DNA of 64,000 nucleotides from Gallionella sp. (GTDB taxonomy: Bacteria > Pseudomonadota > Gammaproteobacteria > Burkholderiales > Gallionellaceae): NCBI GenBank assembly GCA_030645955.1, contig JAUSMR010000112.1, forward strand, positions 1-64,000. The letters run 5' to 3'. The notes under the pieces are model-generated. The model did no database searches, had not been told where the DNA came from, and worked only from the letters and a program-made list of their open reading frames with translations. The number at the start of each line of letters is the position of its first letter. The first letter of the stretch is position 1. Both the position numbers and the translations under genes were made by a program. Positions 9,374-17,725 of the stretch are shown here, one piece after another.

Positions 9374-9574
9374 ATGACCAGCGAGCAGGCCGGAAAGGTT
9401 GATCCGGCCAACAATAACGAGTACTGGCTCTTCGAGTTGGGCTATGCGAGACCGCTGGTCCAGCCGATACAAATGCCGGTAAGAACTTTCAAATTCCAAC
9501 TCACCAATGCCGCCGATTTGCTGGGCGCGAAGACCTGGGATTTGCTGCCAAAACGGTATGTGTTGCTAACGTAG
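9374..9574 (+). CDS. Short frame of unknown function directly before vsr (possible gene remnant)
   Basis: This frame of 66 codons (MTSEQAGKVDPANNNEYWLF at its start) ends 4 bases before the vsr start. It could be the C-terminal remnant of a larger gene that once paired with vsr; modification enzymes often precede vsr, but no methyltransferase motif (PC, ENV) is visible. A TTG at 9323 would extend it. I recognise no family. The ribosome site is weak. Confidence 0.3.
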   Translation: MTSEQAGKVDPANNNEYWLFELGYARPLVQPIQMPVRTFKFQLTNAADLLGAKTWDLLPKRYVLLT

Positions 9575-9578
9575 ACCA

Positions 9579-9989
9579 ATGGCCAACATCTGGAGCAAGC
9601 AGAAGCGTTCGGAAGTTATGTCGTTGATCCGCTCGCGCGGAAACAAAGAAACAGAATTGCGGCTGATTGCAATCTTTCGGGAGCACGGCATCACCGGCTG
9701 GCGGCGTAATCAGGCTCTTTTTGGCAAGCCGGATTTCACATTCAGGCGCGAGCGGGTTGTAGTTTTTGTGGACGGTTGTTTTTGGCACGGCTGCCCAAAG
9801 TGTTACAAGCGACCCAAGAGCAACCGGAAATTCTGGGATACCAAAATCGCCGCCAACCGCAAGCGCGACCGGCATGTAAACCGCGAGCTGCGCCGCGAGG
9901 GATTGAAAGTCGTGCGCATTTGGCAGCCTCAACTGGACAAGCCTGCGCGTGCTGCCGGCCGGGTTATTCGCGCATTGGAATCGGCCTGA
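9579..9989 (+). CDS. vsr: Very short patch repair endonuclease Vsr
   Basis: Vsr nicks next to T:G mismatches formed when 5-methylcytosine deaminates, and so protects genomes that carry a cytosine methyltransferase. The 136-residue product matches family length. It has the N-terminal WSKQKRSEVMSLIRSRGNKE segment, the PDFTF nuclease core with catalytic aspartate, the VDGCFWHGCPKC zinc and active-site region, and the WDTKIAANRKRD helix. It is an orphan here: no dcm-like methyltransferase gene is near, although the unidentified frame just upstream may be a relic of one. It lies in the accessory strip and was probably horizontally acquired. Confidence 0.9.
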   Translation: MANIWSKQKRSEVMSLIRSRGNKETELRLIAIFREHGITGWRRNQALFGKPDFTFRRERVVVFVDGCFWHGCPKCYKRPKSNRKFWDTKIAANRKRDRHVNRELRREGLKVVRIWQPQLDKPARAAGRVIRALESA

Positions 9990-10141
9990 ATCAATAACCA
10001 CGCCGTAGCGATGAATCATTGCTGCTTACCCGCGTGATGCCTTATGGCAAATATCAAGGCCGGATGATCGCTGACTTGCCAGGTCGGCGCCTCAAGCAAT
10101 CAGCCGGTTAAAAAATATAACCAACTAAAAAAGTGCATTTT

Positions 10142-10168
10142 CAACTGGTAACGATTTGTTACCAGTTG
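10142..10168. promoter_or_regulatory. Perfect 11-bp inverted repeat upstream of the mazEF-like pair
   Basis: CAACTGGTAAC (10142-10152) and GTTACCAGTTG (10158-10168) are separated by 5 bases. There is no T-run after it on the plus strand, so a terminator is unlikely. The position about 90 bases before the antitoxin gene fits an operator or a recombination-type site. Function is inferred. Confidence 0.5.
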
Positions 10169-10196
10169 ACCCGTCGCGACTCAAGCCCACCTGTTG

Positions 10197-10238
10197 CATG
10201 TAACGGAAAAGCTGAGTAATATACGTTTCATGTAACGG
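10197..10238 (+). promoter_or_regulatory. Direct repeats CATGTAACGG before the antitoxin gene, possible operators
   Basis: The 10-mer CATGTAACGG occurs at 10197-10206 and 10229-10238, a spacing of 32 bases or about three helical turns. The second copy ends 18 bases before the antitoxin start, and GTAAC also occurs in the inverted repeat at 10142. Autoregulation by an antitoxin or a toxin-antitoxin complex through such sites is common; binding here is inference. Confidence 0.45.
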
Positions 10239-10256
10239 TATATATCGGAGGCGATC

Positions 10257-10469
10257 ATGGGAACAAGCACATCGGCGCGGGTGCAGAAGCATCGTGCGGC
10301 ATTGCGGGAAGCCGGGTTGCGCCCGGTGCAGATTTGGGTGCCGGATACGCGGCGCGCGGGATTCGCCGAGGAGTGCCACCGTCAATCGAAGTTATTGCAA
10401 GGCGATGCGCAGGAGCGCGAAACTGCCGACTGGCTTGAGGCGGCAGCCGACCGCGAAGGCTGGCAATGA
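10257..10469 (+). CDS. MazE-like antitoxin (DUF3018 family)
   Basis: This 70-residue protein has the DUF3018/antitoxin MazE-type sequence: a basic start (TSARVQKHRAALREAGLRPV), then QIWVPDTRRAGFAEECHRQS. Such proteins neutralise a downstream MazF-type ribonuclease and repress their own operon. GGAGG at 10247-10251 is well placed before ATG 10257. The stop overlaps the toxin start (ATGA at 10466-10469), the usual antitoxin-toxin coupling that keeps antitoxin in excess. Possible operator repeats lie upstream. Confidence 0.88.
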   Translation: MGTSTSARVQKHRAALREAGLRPVQIWVPDTRRAGFAEECHRQSKLLQGDAQERETADWLEAAADREGWQ

Positions 10470-10789
10470 GGCGTGGCGATCTGGTGACGGTGGCCTTGCA
10501 AGGCGATCTCGGCAAACCGCGCCCGGCATTGGTGATCCAGTCGGATCTGTTCGATACGCATCCTTCCGTAACGATTTTGCCGGTGACCAGTGAGCTGCGC
10601 GTCGCGCCGCTGTTTCGCATTTCCGTGAATCCGAGCGAGCTGAATGCCCTGACCAAGCCTTCGCAGGTGATGGTGGATAAGCCGCAATCGGTCGCGCGCG
10701 AAAAAGTCGGTGCGGTTATCGGTCGCCTGGACGATGAGACGATGCTGGCGGTGAATCGGGCTCTGGCGGTTTTCCTCGGGTTTGCTTGA
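10466..10789 (+). CDS. MazF-type toxin (PemK/MazF endoribonuclease family)
   Basis: MazF toxins cut mRNA at short sequences and stop growth when released from the antitoxin. The 107-residue product shows the family pattern: RRGDLVTVALQGDLGKPRPA with the conserved arginine and proline-alanine, LVIQSDLF, VTILPVTSEL, and the late KPSQVMVDKP segment that carries the conserved threonine/serine and aspartate region. It overlaps the antitoxin by 4 bases. The pair stands alone on the plus strand between vsr and prlC. It is likely intact, since no truncation is visible. Confidence 0.9.
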   Translation: MRRGDLVTVALQGDLGKPRPALVIQSDLFDTHPSVTILPVTSELRVAPLFRISVNPSELNALTKPSQVMVDKPQSVAREKVGAVIGRLDDETMLAVNRALAVFLGFA

Positions 10790-10941
10790 CGATTGTCGGA
10801 TACTTTAGCGGCAGTTTTGTTTTTATTTTTGACCGCCACGTATTGCGCATCGACCGGTGCGAGCCGGGCTCTTGCCAGAATCTTTCGTAGTAAAATGCAT
10901 CTGTCAGATTTCCCACCGCAGTATTTATTTCCAGCTCATCC

Positions 10942-13086
10942 ATGAACCCATTACTCGATTTCTCAGGTCTGCCGCGCTTCGCGGAGATCAAGCCCGAACA
11001 TGTCGCCCCGGCGATTGAACAGTTGCTGGCGGAAAATCGCGCGCTGATTGCGCGGCTGCTGAGCGATAGCGCGCAGCCCCAATACGATGATGTAAAACCC
11101 CACACTGCGGAAGGGGCTGCTGGGCGACCGCTCCCGCAATCGGCTGGCTCCGCCAGTAACGTGTCACAGTCGCCACCCACATGGCAGGATTTCGTCGTGC
11201 CGATGGAAGATGCCAACGAGCGGCTGTCGCGCGCGTGGGGGCCGGTCGGGCATTTGAACGCGGTGATGAACAGTCCGGAATTGCGCGAGGTGTATAACGC
11301 GACGCTGCCGATAATCACCCAGTATTACGCCGAGCTAGGCCAGAATCTCGCGCTGTTCGATAAATTCAAGGCATTGCGCAACAGCACTGAATTCGCCGGT
11401 TTGAGCGCGGCGCGCAAGAAGATCATCGAGAACGAGTTGCGCGATTTCCGCCTCGGCGGCGCGGAGTTGCCGGAGGATAAGAAGGCGCGCTATCTGGAAA
11501 TCCAGGAACGCCTGGCGGAATTATCGTCGCGTTTTTCAGATAATCTGCTCGATGCGACCAACGACTATACGTTGTTGATTGAGAACAAGAGTGAATTGAG
11601 CGGTTTGCCGGAGGACGTGCTGCAGGCGGCGCAGGAAGCGGCCCAGGAAAAGAACGGCTCGGCAGGCAAACCCGGCTGGCTGTTCACTCTGAAAGCGCCG
11701 TCCTACGGCCCGGTGATGCAATACGCCGACAACCGCGCGTTGCGCGAAAAGATGTATCGCGCCTCTGGCACGCGCGCCAGCGAGTTCGGCAAACCGGACT
11801 GGGACAACACGAAGCTGATGGACGAGATCGTGCAACTGCGCGGCGAGGAGGCGAGCCTGCTGGGCTTTGCCAACTTCGGCGAATTGTCGCTGGCCACCAA
11901 GATGGCGGATTCGCCGCAGCAGGTGGCCGGGTTCATGCGCGAACTGGCGCAGCGCGCGCGACCCTTTGCCGAAAAAGATCTGGCGGAGCTGCGCGAATTC
12001 GCGCGTGCAGAATTGGGAATAGACGAACTGCAATCCTGGGATGTCGGCTACGCCAACGAAAAATTGCGCGAAAAACGCTATGCCTTTTCCGAGCAGGAGG
12101 TGAAGCAGTATTTTCCGGAAGACGCGGTGCTGCCCGGCATGTTCAAGCTGGTCGAGACGCTGTATGGCTTGCAGATCAAGGCAGCCAGTGCCCCCCTATG
12201 GCATGACGACGTGCGCTTCTTCGACATCCGCGATGCACAGGGGCAACTGGTCGGGCAGTTTTATCTCGATATGTATGCGCGCAACAGCAAGCGCGGCGGT
12301 GCGTGGATGGATGACGTGATCACGCGCCGCCGTTTGGCGTCGGGAATGCAGACGCCGGCCGCCTACCTGAACTGCAATTTCTCTTCGCCGGTCGGCGGCA
12401 AACCCGCCGTGTTCACCCACGACGAAGTGATCACGCTGTTCCACGAATTCGGCCACGGCCTGCATCACCTGCTCACCGAGGTGGAAGACCTCGCCGTGTC
12501 CGGCATCAACGGCGTGGAATGGGATGCGGTGGAGCTGCCCAGCCAGTTCATGGAAAACTTCTGCTGGGAGTGGGACGTGCTGCGCGGCATGACGCGCCAT
12601 GTCGACAGCGGCGAGCCGTTGCCGCGCGCGCTGTTCGACAAGATGCTCGCCGCTAAAAATTTCCAGAGCGGCCTGCAGACCCTGCGCCAGATCGAATTCG
12701 CGCTGTTCGATATGCTGATGCACAGCAACTTCGAGGCGGGCGGCGCAAAATCCATTCTGCAACTGCTCGACGAAGTGCGTGCCGAAGTGGCGGTGCTGAT
12801 CCCGCCCGCGTTCCATCGTTTCCCGCACAGCTTTTCGCACATTTTTTCCGGCGGTTATGCGGCGGGCTATTACAGCTACAAATGGGCGGAAGTGCTGTCC
12901 GCCGATGCGTACAGCATGTTCGAGGAAAACGGCGTGTTGAACCCGGATGTCGGCGCGCGCTTCCGCAGCGAGATACTGGCGATGGGCGGCAGCCGCGGCG
13001 CGATGGACTCGTTTAGCGCATTTCGCGGGCGCGAGCCGAACATGGACGCGCTGTTAAGGCATAACGGTTTGCTTGAAACACCGTAA
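10942..13086 (+). CDS. prlC: Oligopeptidase A (M3 zinc metallopeptidase) with an in-frame insertion
   Basis: Oligopeptidase A degrades short peptides, including cleaved signal peptides, in the cytoplasm. The 714-residue product carries the zinc site HEFGHGLHH (His501, Glu502, His505) and a downstream glutamate in the GVEWDAVELPSQ segment. The family is usually near 680 residues. The excess is explained by about 35 extra residues at 45-79, between ARLLSDS and TWQDFV, which look like low-complexity sequence from a GC-rich inverted repeat (see the separate entry). The frame is uninterrupted and all catalytic residues are present, so the enzyme is probably active. The ribosome site before ATG 10942 is weak. 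Confidence 0.95.
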   Translation: MNPLLDFSGLPRFAEIKPEHVAPAIEQLLAENRALIARLLSDSAQPQYDDVKPHTAEGAAGRPLPQSAGSASNVSQSPPTWQDFVVPMEDANERLSRAWGPVGHLNAVMNSPELREVYNATLPIITQYYAELGQNLALFDKFKALRNSTEFAGLSAARKKIIENELRDFRLGGAELPEDKKARYLEIQERLAELSSRFSDNLLDATNDYTLLIENKSELSGLPEDVLQAAQEAAQEKNGSAGKPGWLFTLKAPSYGPVMQYADNRALREKMYRASGTRASEFGKPDWDNTKLMDEIVQLRGEEASLLGFANFGELSLATKMADSPQQVAGFMRELAQRARPFAEKDLAELREFARAELGIDELQSWDVGYANEKLREKRYAFSEQEVKQYFPEDAVLPGMFKLVETLYGLQIKAASAPLWHDDVRFFDIRDAQGQLVGQFYLDMYARNSKRGGAWMDDVITRRRLASGMQTPAAYLNCNFSSPVGGKPAVFTHDEVITLFHEFGHGLHHLLTEVEDLAVSGINGVEWDAVELPSQFMENFCWEWDVLRGMTRHVDSGEPLPRALFDKMLAAKNFQSGLQTLRQIEFALFDMLMHSNFEAGGAKSILQLLDEVRAEVAVLIPPAFHRFPHSFSHIFSGGYAAGYYSYKWAEVLSADAYSMFEENGVLNPDVGARFRSEILAMGGSRGAMDSFSAFRGREPNMDALLRHNGLLETP
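11074..11178 (+). repeat. In-frame insertion inside prlC
   Basis: This 105-base segment encodes residues 45-79 of PrlC (QPQYDDVKPHTAEGAAGRPL at its start), which have no counterpart in E. coli OpdA as I remember it. It begins with CAGCCCC (11074-11080), facing GGGGCTG (11113-11119). Its length is a multiple of three, so the peptidase frame is kept. It has no recognisable copy elsewhere in this window, so assignment to a repeat family is inference. Confidence 0.5.
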
Positions 13087-13097
13087 TGGAGGTAAAA

Positions 13098-13637
13098 ATG
13101 AAACACATTGGTTTGTTGTTGGTTTGTTTGGCGATCATGCCGCTGGGAGTGCGAGCGGGTGAGATATACCGCTGGGTAGAACCGTCTGGCATCGTGCATT
13201 ACAGCGATGTGCCCAATGCCGATGCGGAAAGAATTGACACCAAGAAATCTTCAGAAGCAGATACGCCGGGCGAAAACCTGCCTTACGAAACGCTCCGTGC
13301 GCAACAGAATTTCCCGGTCACCTTTTACGTCGGGCCTGGCTGCGGCGAGACGTGTAATCAGGCGCGCAGCCTGTTGAGCAAGCGCGGCATCCCGTTCACC
13401 GAAAAATCGCTGAAAACCAGAGAAGATGTTGAAGCGTTCAAGCAACTTTCCGGCATCGACGGCGTTCCCGTGCTGTCGGTAGGCAAAACTTATTTGAGAG
13501 GGTTTCTGGCCGAGCAGTGGCATAACGAACTCGACATCGCAGGCTATCCGAAGACCCCACCGTATCGCGCACCTGGCATGCCTTCCACTACTGATGCGGC
13601 AAGCCGGGATGTCCCAGCCAACACGGCTGAGCAATGA
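13098..13637 (+). CDS. Exported DUF4124/glutaredoxin-like protein
   Basis: This 179-residue protein starts with a signal peptide (MKHIGLLLVCLAIMPLGVRA). A DUF4124-type motif follows (GEIYRWVEPSGIVHYSDVPN), then a glutaredoxin-like thioredoxin fold: VTFYVGPGCGETCNQARSLL, where the usual CxxC is replaced by C-G-E-T-C, and the cis-proline loop GIDGVPVLSVG. It may act in periplasmic thiol chemistry, but the altered active site makes this uncertain. ATG 13098 is chosen over ATG 13086 because GGAGGT lies 5 bases before it. Its stop overlaps xth by 4 bases. Confidence 0.8.
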   Translation: MKHIGLLLVCLAIMPLGVRAGEIYRWVEPSGIVHYSDVPNADAERIDTKKSSEADTPGENLPYETLRAQQNFPVTFYVGPGCGETCNQARSLLSKRGIPFTEKSLKTREDVEAFKQLSGIDGVPVLSVGKTYLRGFLAEQWHNELDIAGYPKTPPYRAPGMPSTTDAASRDVPANTAEQ

Positions 13638-14416
13638 AGCTGGCAACCTGGAATGTCAATTCGCTGAAAGTGCGCCTGCCGCACGTGCTGAAATGGCTCG
13701 CTGAAAATCCTGTCGATGTGCTGTGTTTGCAGGAGACCAAACAACAGGACGATGATTTTCCGCAGGCTGAATTGCTGGCTGCGGGCTATCACAGCATATT
13801 CAGCGGGCAGAAGACTTACAACGGCGTGGCGATCCTGAGCCGCGAACCAGCCGGTGATGTCCAGTACGGCATTCCTGATTATGCCGATGACCAGAAGCGC
13901 GTCATTGCAGCCACTTTTACTTCCGGTTCGATTGCATCGGATCGGATTCGCGTGGTTTGTGTGTATGTGCCAAACGGCCAGAGCGTCGATTCCGACAAAT
14001 ATTACTACAAGCTGGGCTGGCTCAGCGCACTGCGCGAATGGCTGAGAGATGAGCTGACGCGCCACCCTAAGCTGGTGGCGCTGGGCGATTACAACATCGC
14101 ACCGGAAGACCGCGATGTGCATGATCCGGTGGCCTGGCAAGGCAGCGTGCTGGTCAGCGAAGCCGAGCGCATCCAGTTCCAGAACCTGATCAAGCTCGGC
14201 CTGCACGACAGCTTCCGCCTGTTCGAGCAAGCCGAAAAATCATTCACCTGGTGGGATTACCGCATGATGGCGTTCCGCCGCAACCACGGCGTGCGCATCG
14301 ACCATGCCCTTGTCAGCGAACCACTCGTCGCGCAATGCAAAAGCTGTGTGGTAGACAAGGCACCGCGTAAGCTGGAGCGGCCATCGGATCATGCGCCGGT
14401 GGTGGTGGAGTTGTAG
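13634..14416 (+). CDS. xth: Exodeoxyribonuclease III
   Basis: ExoIII is the main AP endonuclease and 3'-5' exonuclease of base-excision repair. The 260-residue product has the family signatures: N-terminal LATWNVNSLKVRLPH, the catalytic glutamate in VLCLQETK, the ALGDYNIAPEDRDVHDP core and the C-terminal SDHAPVVVEL. The ATG overlaps the preceding stop (ATGA), so translation is probably coupled to the glutaredoxin-like gene. A palindromic repeat begins about 30 bases after the stop. Confidence 0.95.
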   Translation: MKLATWNVNSLKVRLPHVLKWLAENPVDVLCLQETKQQDDDFPQAELLAAGYHSIFSGQKTYNGVAILSREPAGDVQYGIPDYADDQKRVIAATFTSGSIASDRIRVVCVYVPNGQSVDSDKYYYKLGWLSALREWLRDELTRHPKLVALGDYNIAPEDRDVHDPVAWQGSVLVSEAERIQFQNLIKLGLHDSFRLFEQAEKSFTWWDYRMMAFRRNHGVRIDHALVSEPLVAQCKSCVVDKAPRKLERPSDHAPVVVEL

Positions 14417-14447
14417 CAAGGGAAACGTCGATTTATTCACCCAAGCT

Positions 14448-14562
14448 GTCATTGCGAAAAGTATTTAGCTGTGAGCGAAGCGCGGCAGGAAGCGTGGCAA
14501 TCCAGTATTTTGATATACATCGAACTTCTGGATTGCCACGTCGCTACGCTCCTCGCAATGAC
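14448..14562. repeat. Dispersed palindromic repeat (GTCATTGCGA ends)
   Basis: Outer arms GTCATTGCGA (14448-14457) and TCGCAATGAC (14553-14562) are perfect. Inner arms CGTGGCAATCCAG (14493-14505) and CTGGATTGCCACG (14528-14540) are perfect over 13 bp. The sequence resembles a repeat type seen in many proteobacterial genomes. It could form a cruciform or mRNA hairpin between xth and the radical SAM gene. Confidence 0.85.
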
Positions 14563-14692
14563 GATTTAATCTGCGCATTGATGCATTGTGTTTGCCGCAA
14601 AATATTACCCCTATCGCCCTTCGGCTTGAAGCATTGGGCGCAACATGCTAGCCTGTTTCGCATTGCCGATCCTGAATTCCGAAATTCTCCAG

Positions 14693-15646
14693 ATGGTTCT
14701 CTCCGACCGCATTAATACTTATGGGCAGCACCTGTTGCGGCGCTATGGCGAGCGCGTGCACAAAATCGCCCTGGACGCGGGTTTGACCTGTCCCAATCGC
14801 GACGGCAGCAAGGGAATCGGCGGCTGTACTTTCTGCAACAACGATTCGTTCAGCCCCAACGGGCGCACGCCGCCCACTTTGCATGAACAGCTGGCATCGG
14901 GCAGGCGCGCGATACGCCGGCGCACCCGCGCAACAAAGTTCATCGCCTATTTTCAGGCCTACACCAACACCTATGCCAAGGTCGAACAATTGCGGGCGAT
15001 GTATGAAGAGGTGTTGAAAGAGCCGGACGTAATCGGCCTTTCCATCGGCACGCGCCCCGACTGTGTGCCATCTGAAGTGCTCGACCTGTTGGATGAATTC
15101 CGCGCGCGCGGCCTGGAGGTAGTACTCGAACTCGGCTTGCAGTCGGCCTTTGACGAAACCCTGCGGCGCGTCAACCGCGGCCACGGCCTGGCGGAATATG
15201 TCGCCACTGCCACTGCGGCGCGCCGGCGCGGCATTCCGGTATGCGCCCACCTGATTGTCGGTCTGCCCGGCGAGAACGAAGCGCACTACCATGCCACCCT
15301 CGACACTGTGCTCGATATCGGCGTGGACGGCCTCAAGCTGCATCCGCTGCATGTGGTGAAGCACACCTTGCTCGCGCAGGAATGGCGGCGCGGCAAATAC
15401 AGCCCGCTGGATCGCGAGGATTACATACGCATCGCCGCCGACCTGATTGAACGCACGCCGGAACATGTTGTCTACCACCGCGTTACCGGCACCTCGCCCA
15501 AAGAGATTTTGCTGGCGCCCGAATGGAGCTCGCAGAAATGGAATGTGTTGAACGGCATTGAACGCGAACTGCGCCAGCGTGACAGCCGCCAGGGACGGCT
15601 TGCCGGCATCCCTTTTGTATTTAAGGAGCTTCGTCATGTCGCTTGA
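14693..15646 (+). CDS. yhcC: Radical SAM protein, YhcC/TIGR01212 family
   Basis: This is a 317-residue radical SAM enzyme of the YhcC group, whose reaction is unknown. It starts MVLSDRINTYGQHLLRRYGE, very like E. coli YhcC. The iron-sulfur cluster cysteines fall in LTCPNRDGSKGIGGCTFCNN, and SIGTRPDCVP and VELGLQS-like segments follow. An upstream ATG at 14645 is in frame but would add residues outside the family. It overlaps ubiU by 11 bases. The shared operon with anaerobic ubiquinone genes suggests, but does not prove, a link to low-oxygen metabolism. Confidence 0.9.
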   Translation: MVLSDRINTYGQHLLRRYGERVHKIALDAGLTCPNRDGSKGIGGCTFCNNDSFSPNGRTPPTLHEQLASGRRAIRRRTRATKFIAYFQAYTNTYAKVEQLRAMYEEVLKEPDVIGLSIGTRPDCVPSEVLDLLDEFRARGLEVVLELGLQSAFDETLRRVNRGHGLAEYVATATAARRRGIPVCAHLIVGLPGENEAHYHATLDTVLDIGVDGLKLHPLHVVKHTLLAQEWRRGKYSPLDREDYIRIAADLIERTPEHVVYHRVTGTSPKEILLAPEWSSQKWNVLNGIERELRQRDSRQGRLAGIPFVFKELRHVA

Positions 15647-16637
15647 ACTGGTTTGTCCGGCGGGCAATCTTCCCGCGCTGAAAATCGCTGTGGACAACGG
15701 CGCCGACTGCGTCTACATGGGTTTCAAGGACAATACCAATGCGCGCGCTTTCGCCGGGCTGAATTTCGATCAGGCCAGCGCCCGCGAAGGGGTGCGCTAT
15801 GCCCATGCCAAGGGCGCCAGGGTGTTGCTTGCGCTCAATACCTTCCCGCAGTCCGACAAGTGGGAGCGCTGGCAGGGAGCGGTGGACAATGCGGTGGAAC
15901 TGGGCATCGATGCCGTCATCCTGGCCGACCCCGGCCTGATGCGTTACGCATCGAGAACCTACCCGAAGCTGCGCCTGCATCTGTCGGTGCAGGGCTCAGC
16001 CACCAACTACGAGGCGATCAATTTTTACCACGAGCATTTCGGTATCCAGCGCGCGGTCATCCCGCGCGTGCTGTCGCTGGCGCAGGTCGAGCAGGTGGTG
16101 CAGAACACCCCGGTAGAAATCGAACTGTTCGGCTTCGGCGGCCTGTGCGTCATGGTCGAGGGGCGCTGCGCGCTGTCCTCCTACGCCACCGGCGAATCGC
16201 CCAACACCTGCGGGGTATGTTCGCCAGCCAAGGCGGTACGCTGGGAGAAAACACCGCAGGGATTGGAGTCACGTTTGAACGGCGTGCTGCTCGACCGCTA
16301 TGCCGACAACGAAAACGCCGGCTACCCGACGCTGTGCAAGGGACGCTTCGAGGTCAACAACGAGACCTACTATGCGATCGAGGAACCGACCAGCCTCAAT
16401 ACGCTGGAGATGCTGCCGGAGATGATCGCGATGGGCATCGCCGCGATCAAGATCGAAGGACGACAGCGCAGCCCCGCCTACGTCGAGCAAGTTACCAAGG
16501 TATGGCGCGCGGCAATCGATGCCGCCGAGCGTGCGCCGCAAAGCTACACCGTCAACCCTGCGTGGATGGCGCAACTGAACAAGCTCGCCGAGGGGCAACA
16601 GCACACCCTGGGCGCGTATCACCGTCCGTGGAAATGA
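15636..16637 (+). CDS. ubiU: Ubiquinone biosynthesis protein UbiU (peptidase U32 family)
   Basis: UbiU, with UbiV, carries out oxygen-independent hydroxylations in ubiquinone synthesis and binds a 4Fe-4S cluster. The 333-residue product has the U32 start MSLELVCPAGNLPALKIAVD and the cysteine-rich segment GGLCVMVEGRCALSSY followed by NTCGVCSPAK, consistent with the cluster ligands, plus a later LCKGRFEVNN cysteine. AAGGAG at 15623-15628 is well placed for ATG 15636. ubiV and ubiT follow, giving the diagnostic ubiT-U-V gene set. The older annotation would be 'U32 peptidase', but no peptidase activity is expected. Confidence 0.92.
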   Translation: MSLELVCPAGNLPALKIAVDNGADCVYMGFKDNTNARAFAGLNFDQASAREGVRYAHAKGARVLLALNTFPQSDKWERWQGAVDNAVELGIDAVILADPGLMRYASRTYPKLRLHLSVQGSATNYEAINFYHEHFGIQRAVIPRVLSLAQVEQVVQNTPVEIELFGFGGLCVMVEGRCALSSYATGESPNTCGVCSPAKAVRWEKTPQGLESRLNGVLLDRYADNENAGYPTLCKGRFEVNNETYYAIEEPTSLNTLEMLPEMIAMGIAAIKIEGRQRSPAYVEQVTKVWRAAIDAAERAPQSYTVNPAWMAQLNKLAEGQQHTLGAYHRPWK

Positions 16638-16694
16638 AAATTCTGTAGGGACAACCCCGTGGTTGCCCTGTTCGGATTATTGAAGAGAATTCAG

Positions 16695-17615
16695 ATGAAA
16701 TTATCTTTAGGCCCCATCCTCTACTACTGGGAACGCGACACCGTATTCAATTTCTATGAAGAAATTGCCGCCGCACCGGTGGACATCGTTTACCTGGGTG
16801 AAGCCGTCTGCTCGCGCCGCCATGTCGTGCGCACCGATGACTGGTTCGAAATAGCGAGGAAGCTTGCCGATGCCGGCAAGGAAGTGGTGCTCTCCACACT
16901 GGCCCTGATCGAGTCCGAATCCGATTTGAAAAGATTGCGCCGCATCGCCGAAAACGGCAGGTTCGCACTGGAAGCCAACGACATGGGCGCAGTGCACCTG
17001 GCTGCATCCGCGAAAATCCCGTTTGTCGCCGGCCCGCACATCAACACCTACAACCCGCAAACACTGGCTTTGCTGAACGAGCTCGGCGCGAAACGCTGGG
17101 TCATGCCGCTGGAAATGTCGCGCGAGGCGCTGGCGCACATGCAGGCCGCCCGTCCTGCCGGCATGGAAACCGAAGTGTTCGCCTATGGCCGGATGCCGCT
17201 GGCCTTTTCGGCGCGCTGCTTCACCGCGCGCCACTACAACCTGCCCAAGGATGACTGCCAGTTCCGCTGCCTCGACTACCCCGACGGACTCACGCTGAAA
17301 ACCCGCGAAGGCCAGCCCTTCCTTGCACTGAACGGCATACAGACGCAATCCGCCAGTGTCTACAACCTGATCGGCGAGATCGACTCGATGCGCAAGGTCG
17401 GTGTGGACGTGGTGCGCGTCAGCCCTCAGGCATCGCATACCGCCGAGATACTCCGGCTGTTTCACGAATGCATGGAAAACCGGCTTTCTGCACATGCCGC
17501 CATGCAGCAGATGGCTGCACTGATGCCCGACCAAGCCTGCGACGGCTATTGGCACGGGCGGCCCGGTATCGAGCAGAGTTACTTGCGGCAAAATGCCGCC
17601 GAGGATGCGGCCTGA
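16695..17615 (+). CDS. ubiV: Ubiquinone biosynthesis protein UbiV (peptidase U32 family)
   Basis: UbiV is the partner of UbiU in oxygen-independent ubiquinone hydroxylation. The 306-residue chain begins [20 protein letters not shown] and has cysteines placed like the known cluster ligands: EAVCSRRHV near residue 37, then [20 protein letters not shown] near 180-197. The ATG at 16695 is chosen; an earlier GTG-type start would add a poorly conserved leader. It lies 57 bases after ubiU, probably in the same transcript, and about 110 bases before ubiT. Confidence 0.92.
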   Translation: MKLSLGPILYYWERDTVFNFYEEIAAAPVDIVYLGEAVCSRRHVVRTDDWFEIARKLADAGKEVVLSTLALIESESDLKRLRRIAENGRFALEANDMGAVHLAASAKIPFVAGPHINTYNPQTLALLNELGAKRWVMPLEMSREALAHMQAARPAGMETEVFAYGRMPLAFSARCFTARHYNLPKDDCQFRCLDYPDGLTLKTREGQPFLALNGIQTQSASVYNLIGEIDSMRKVGVDVVRVSPQASHTAEILRLFHECMENRLSAHAAMQQMAALMPDQACDGYWHGRPGIEQSYLRQNAAEDAA

Positions 17616-17725
17616 CCCGGTGCTGACGCCTGCGCCTTTGCTCGGACATGAGGGGTTAAACATAGGCCACACCCAGCAAACAGGATAAAATGCTTCCAAA
17701 ATTAGAACCGACGAAGGGATAACCA

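Noticed and set aside
13086..13097. Alternative ATG start of the glutaredoxin-like gene at 13086
   Set aside because: The GGAGGT ribosome site lies inside this extension and is properly spaced for ATG 13098, which also gives a cleaner signal peptide.
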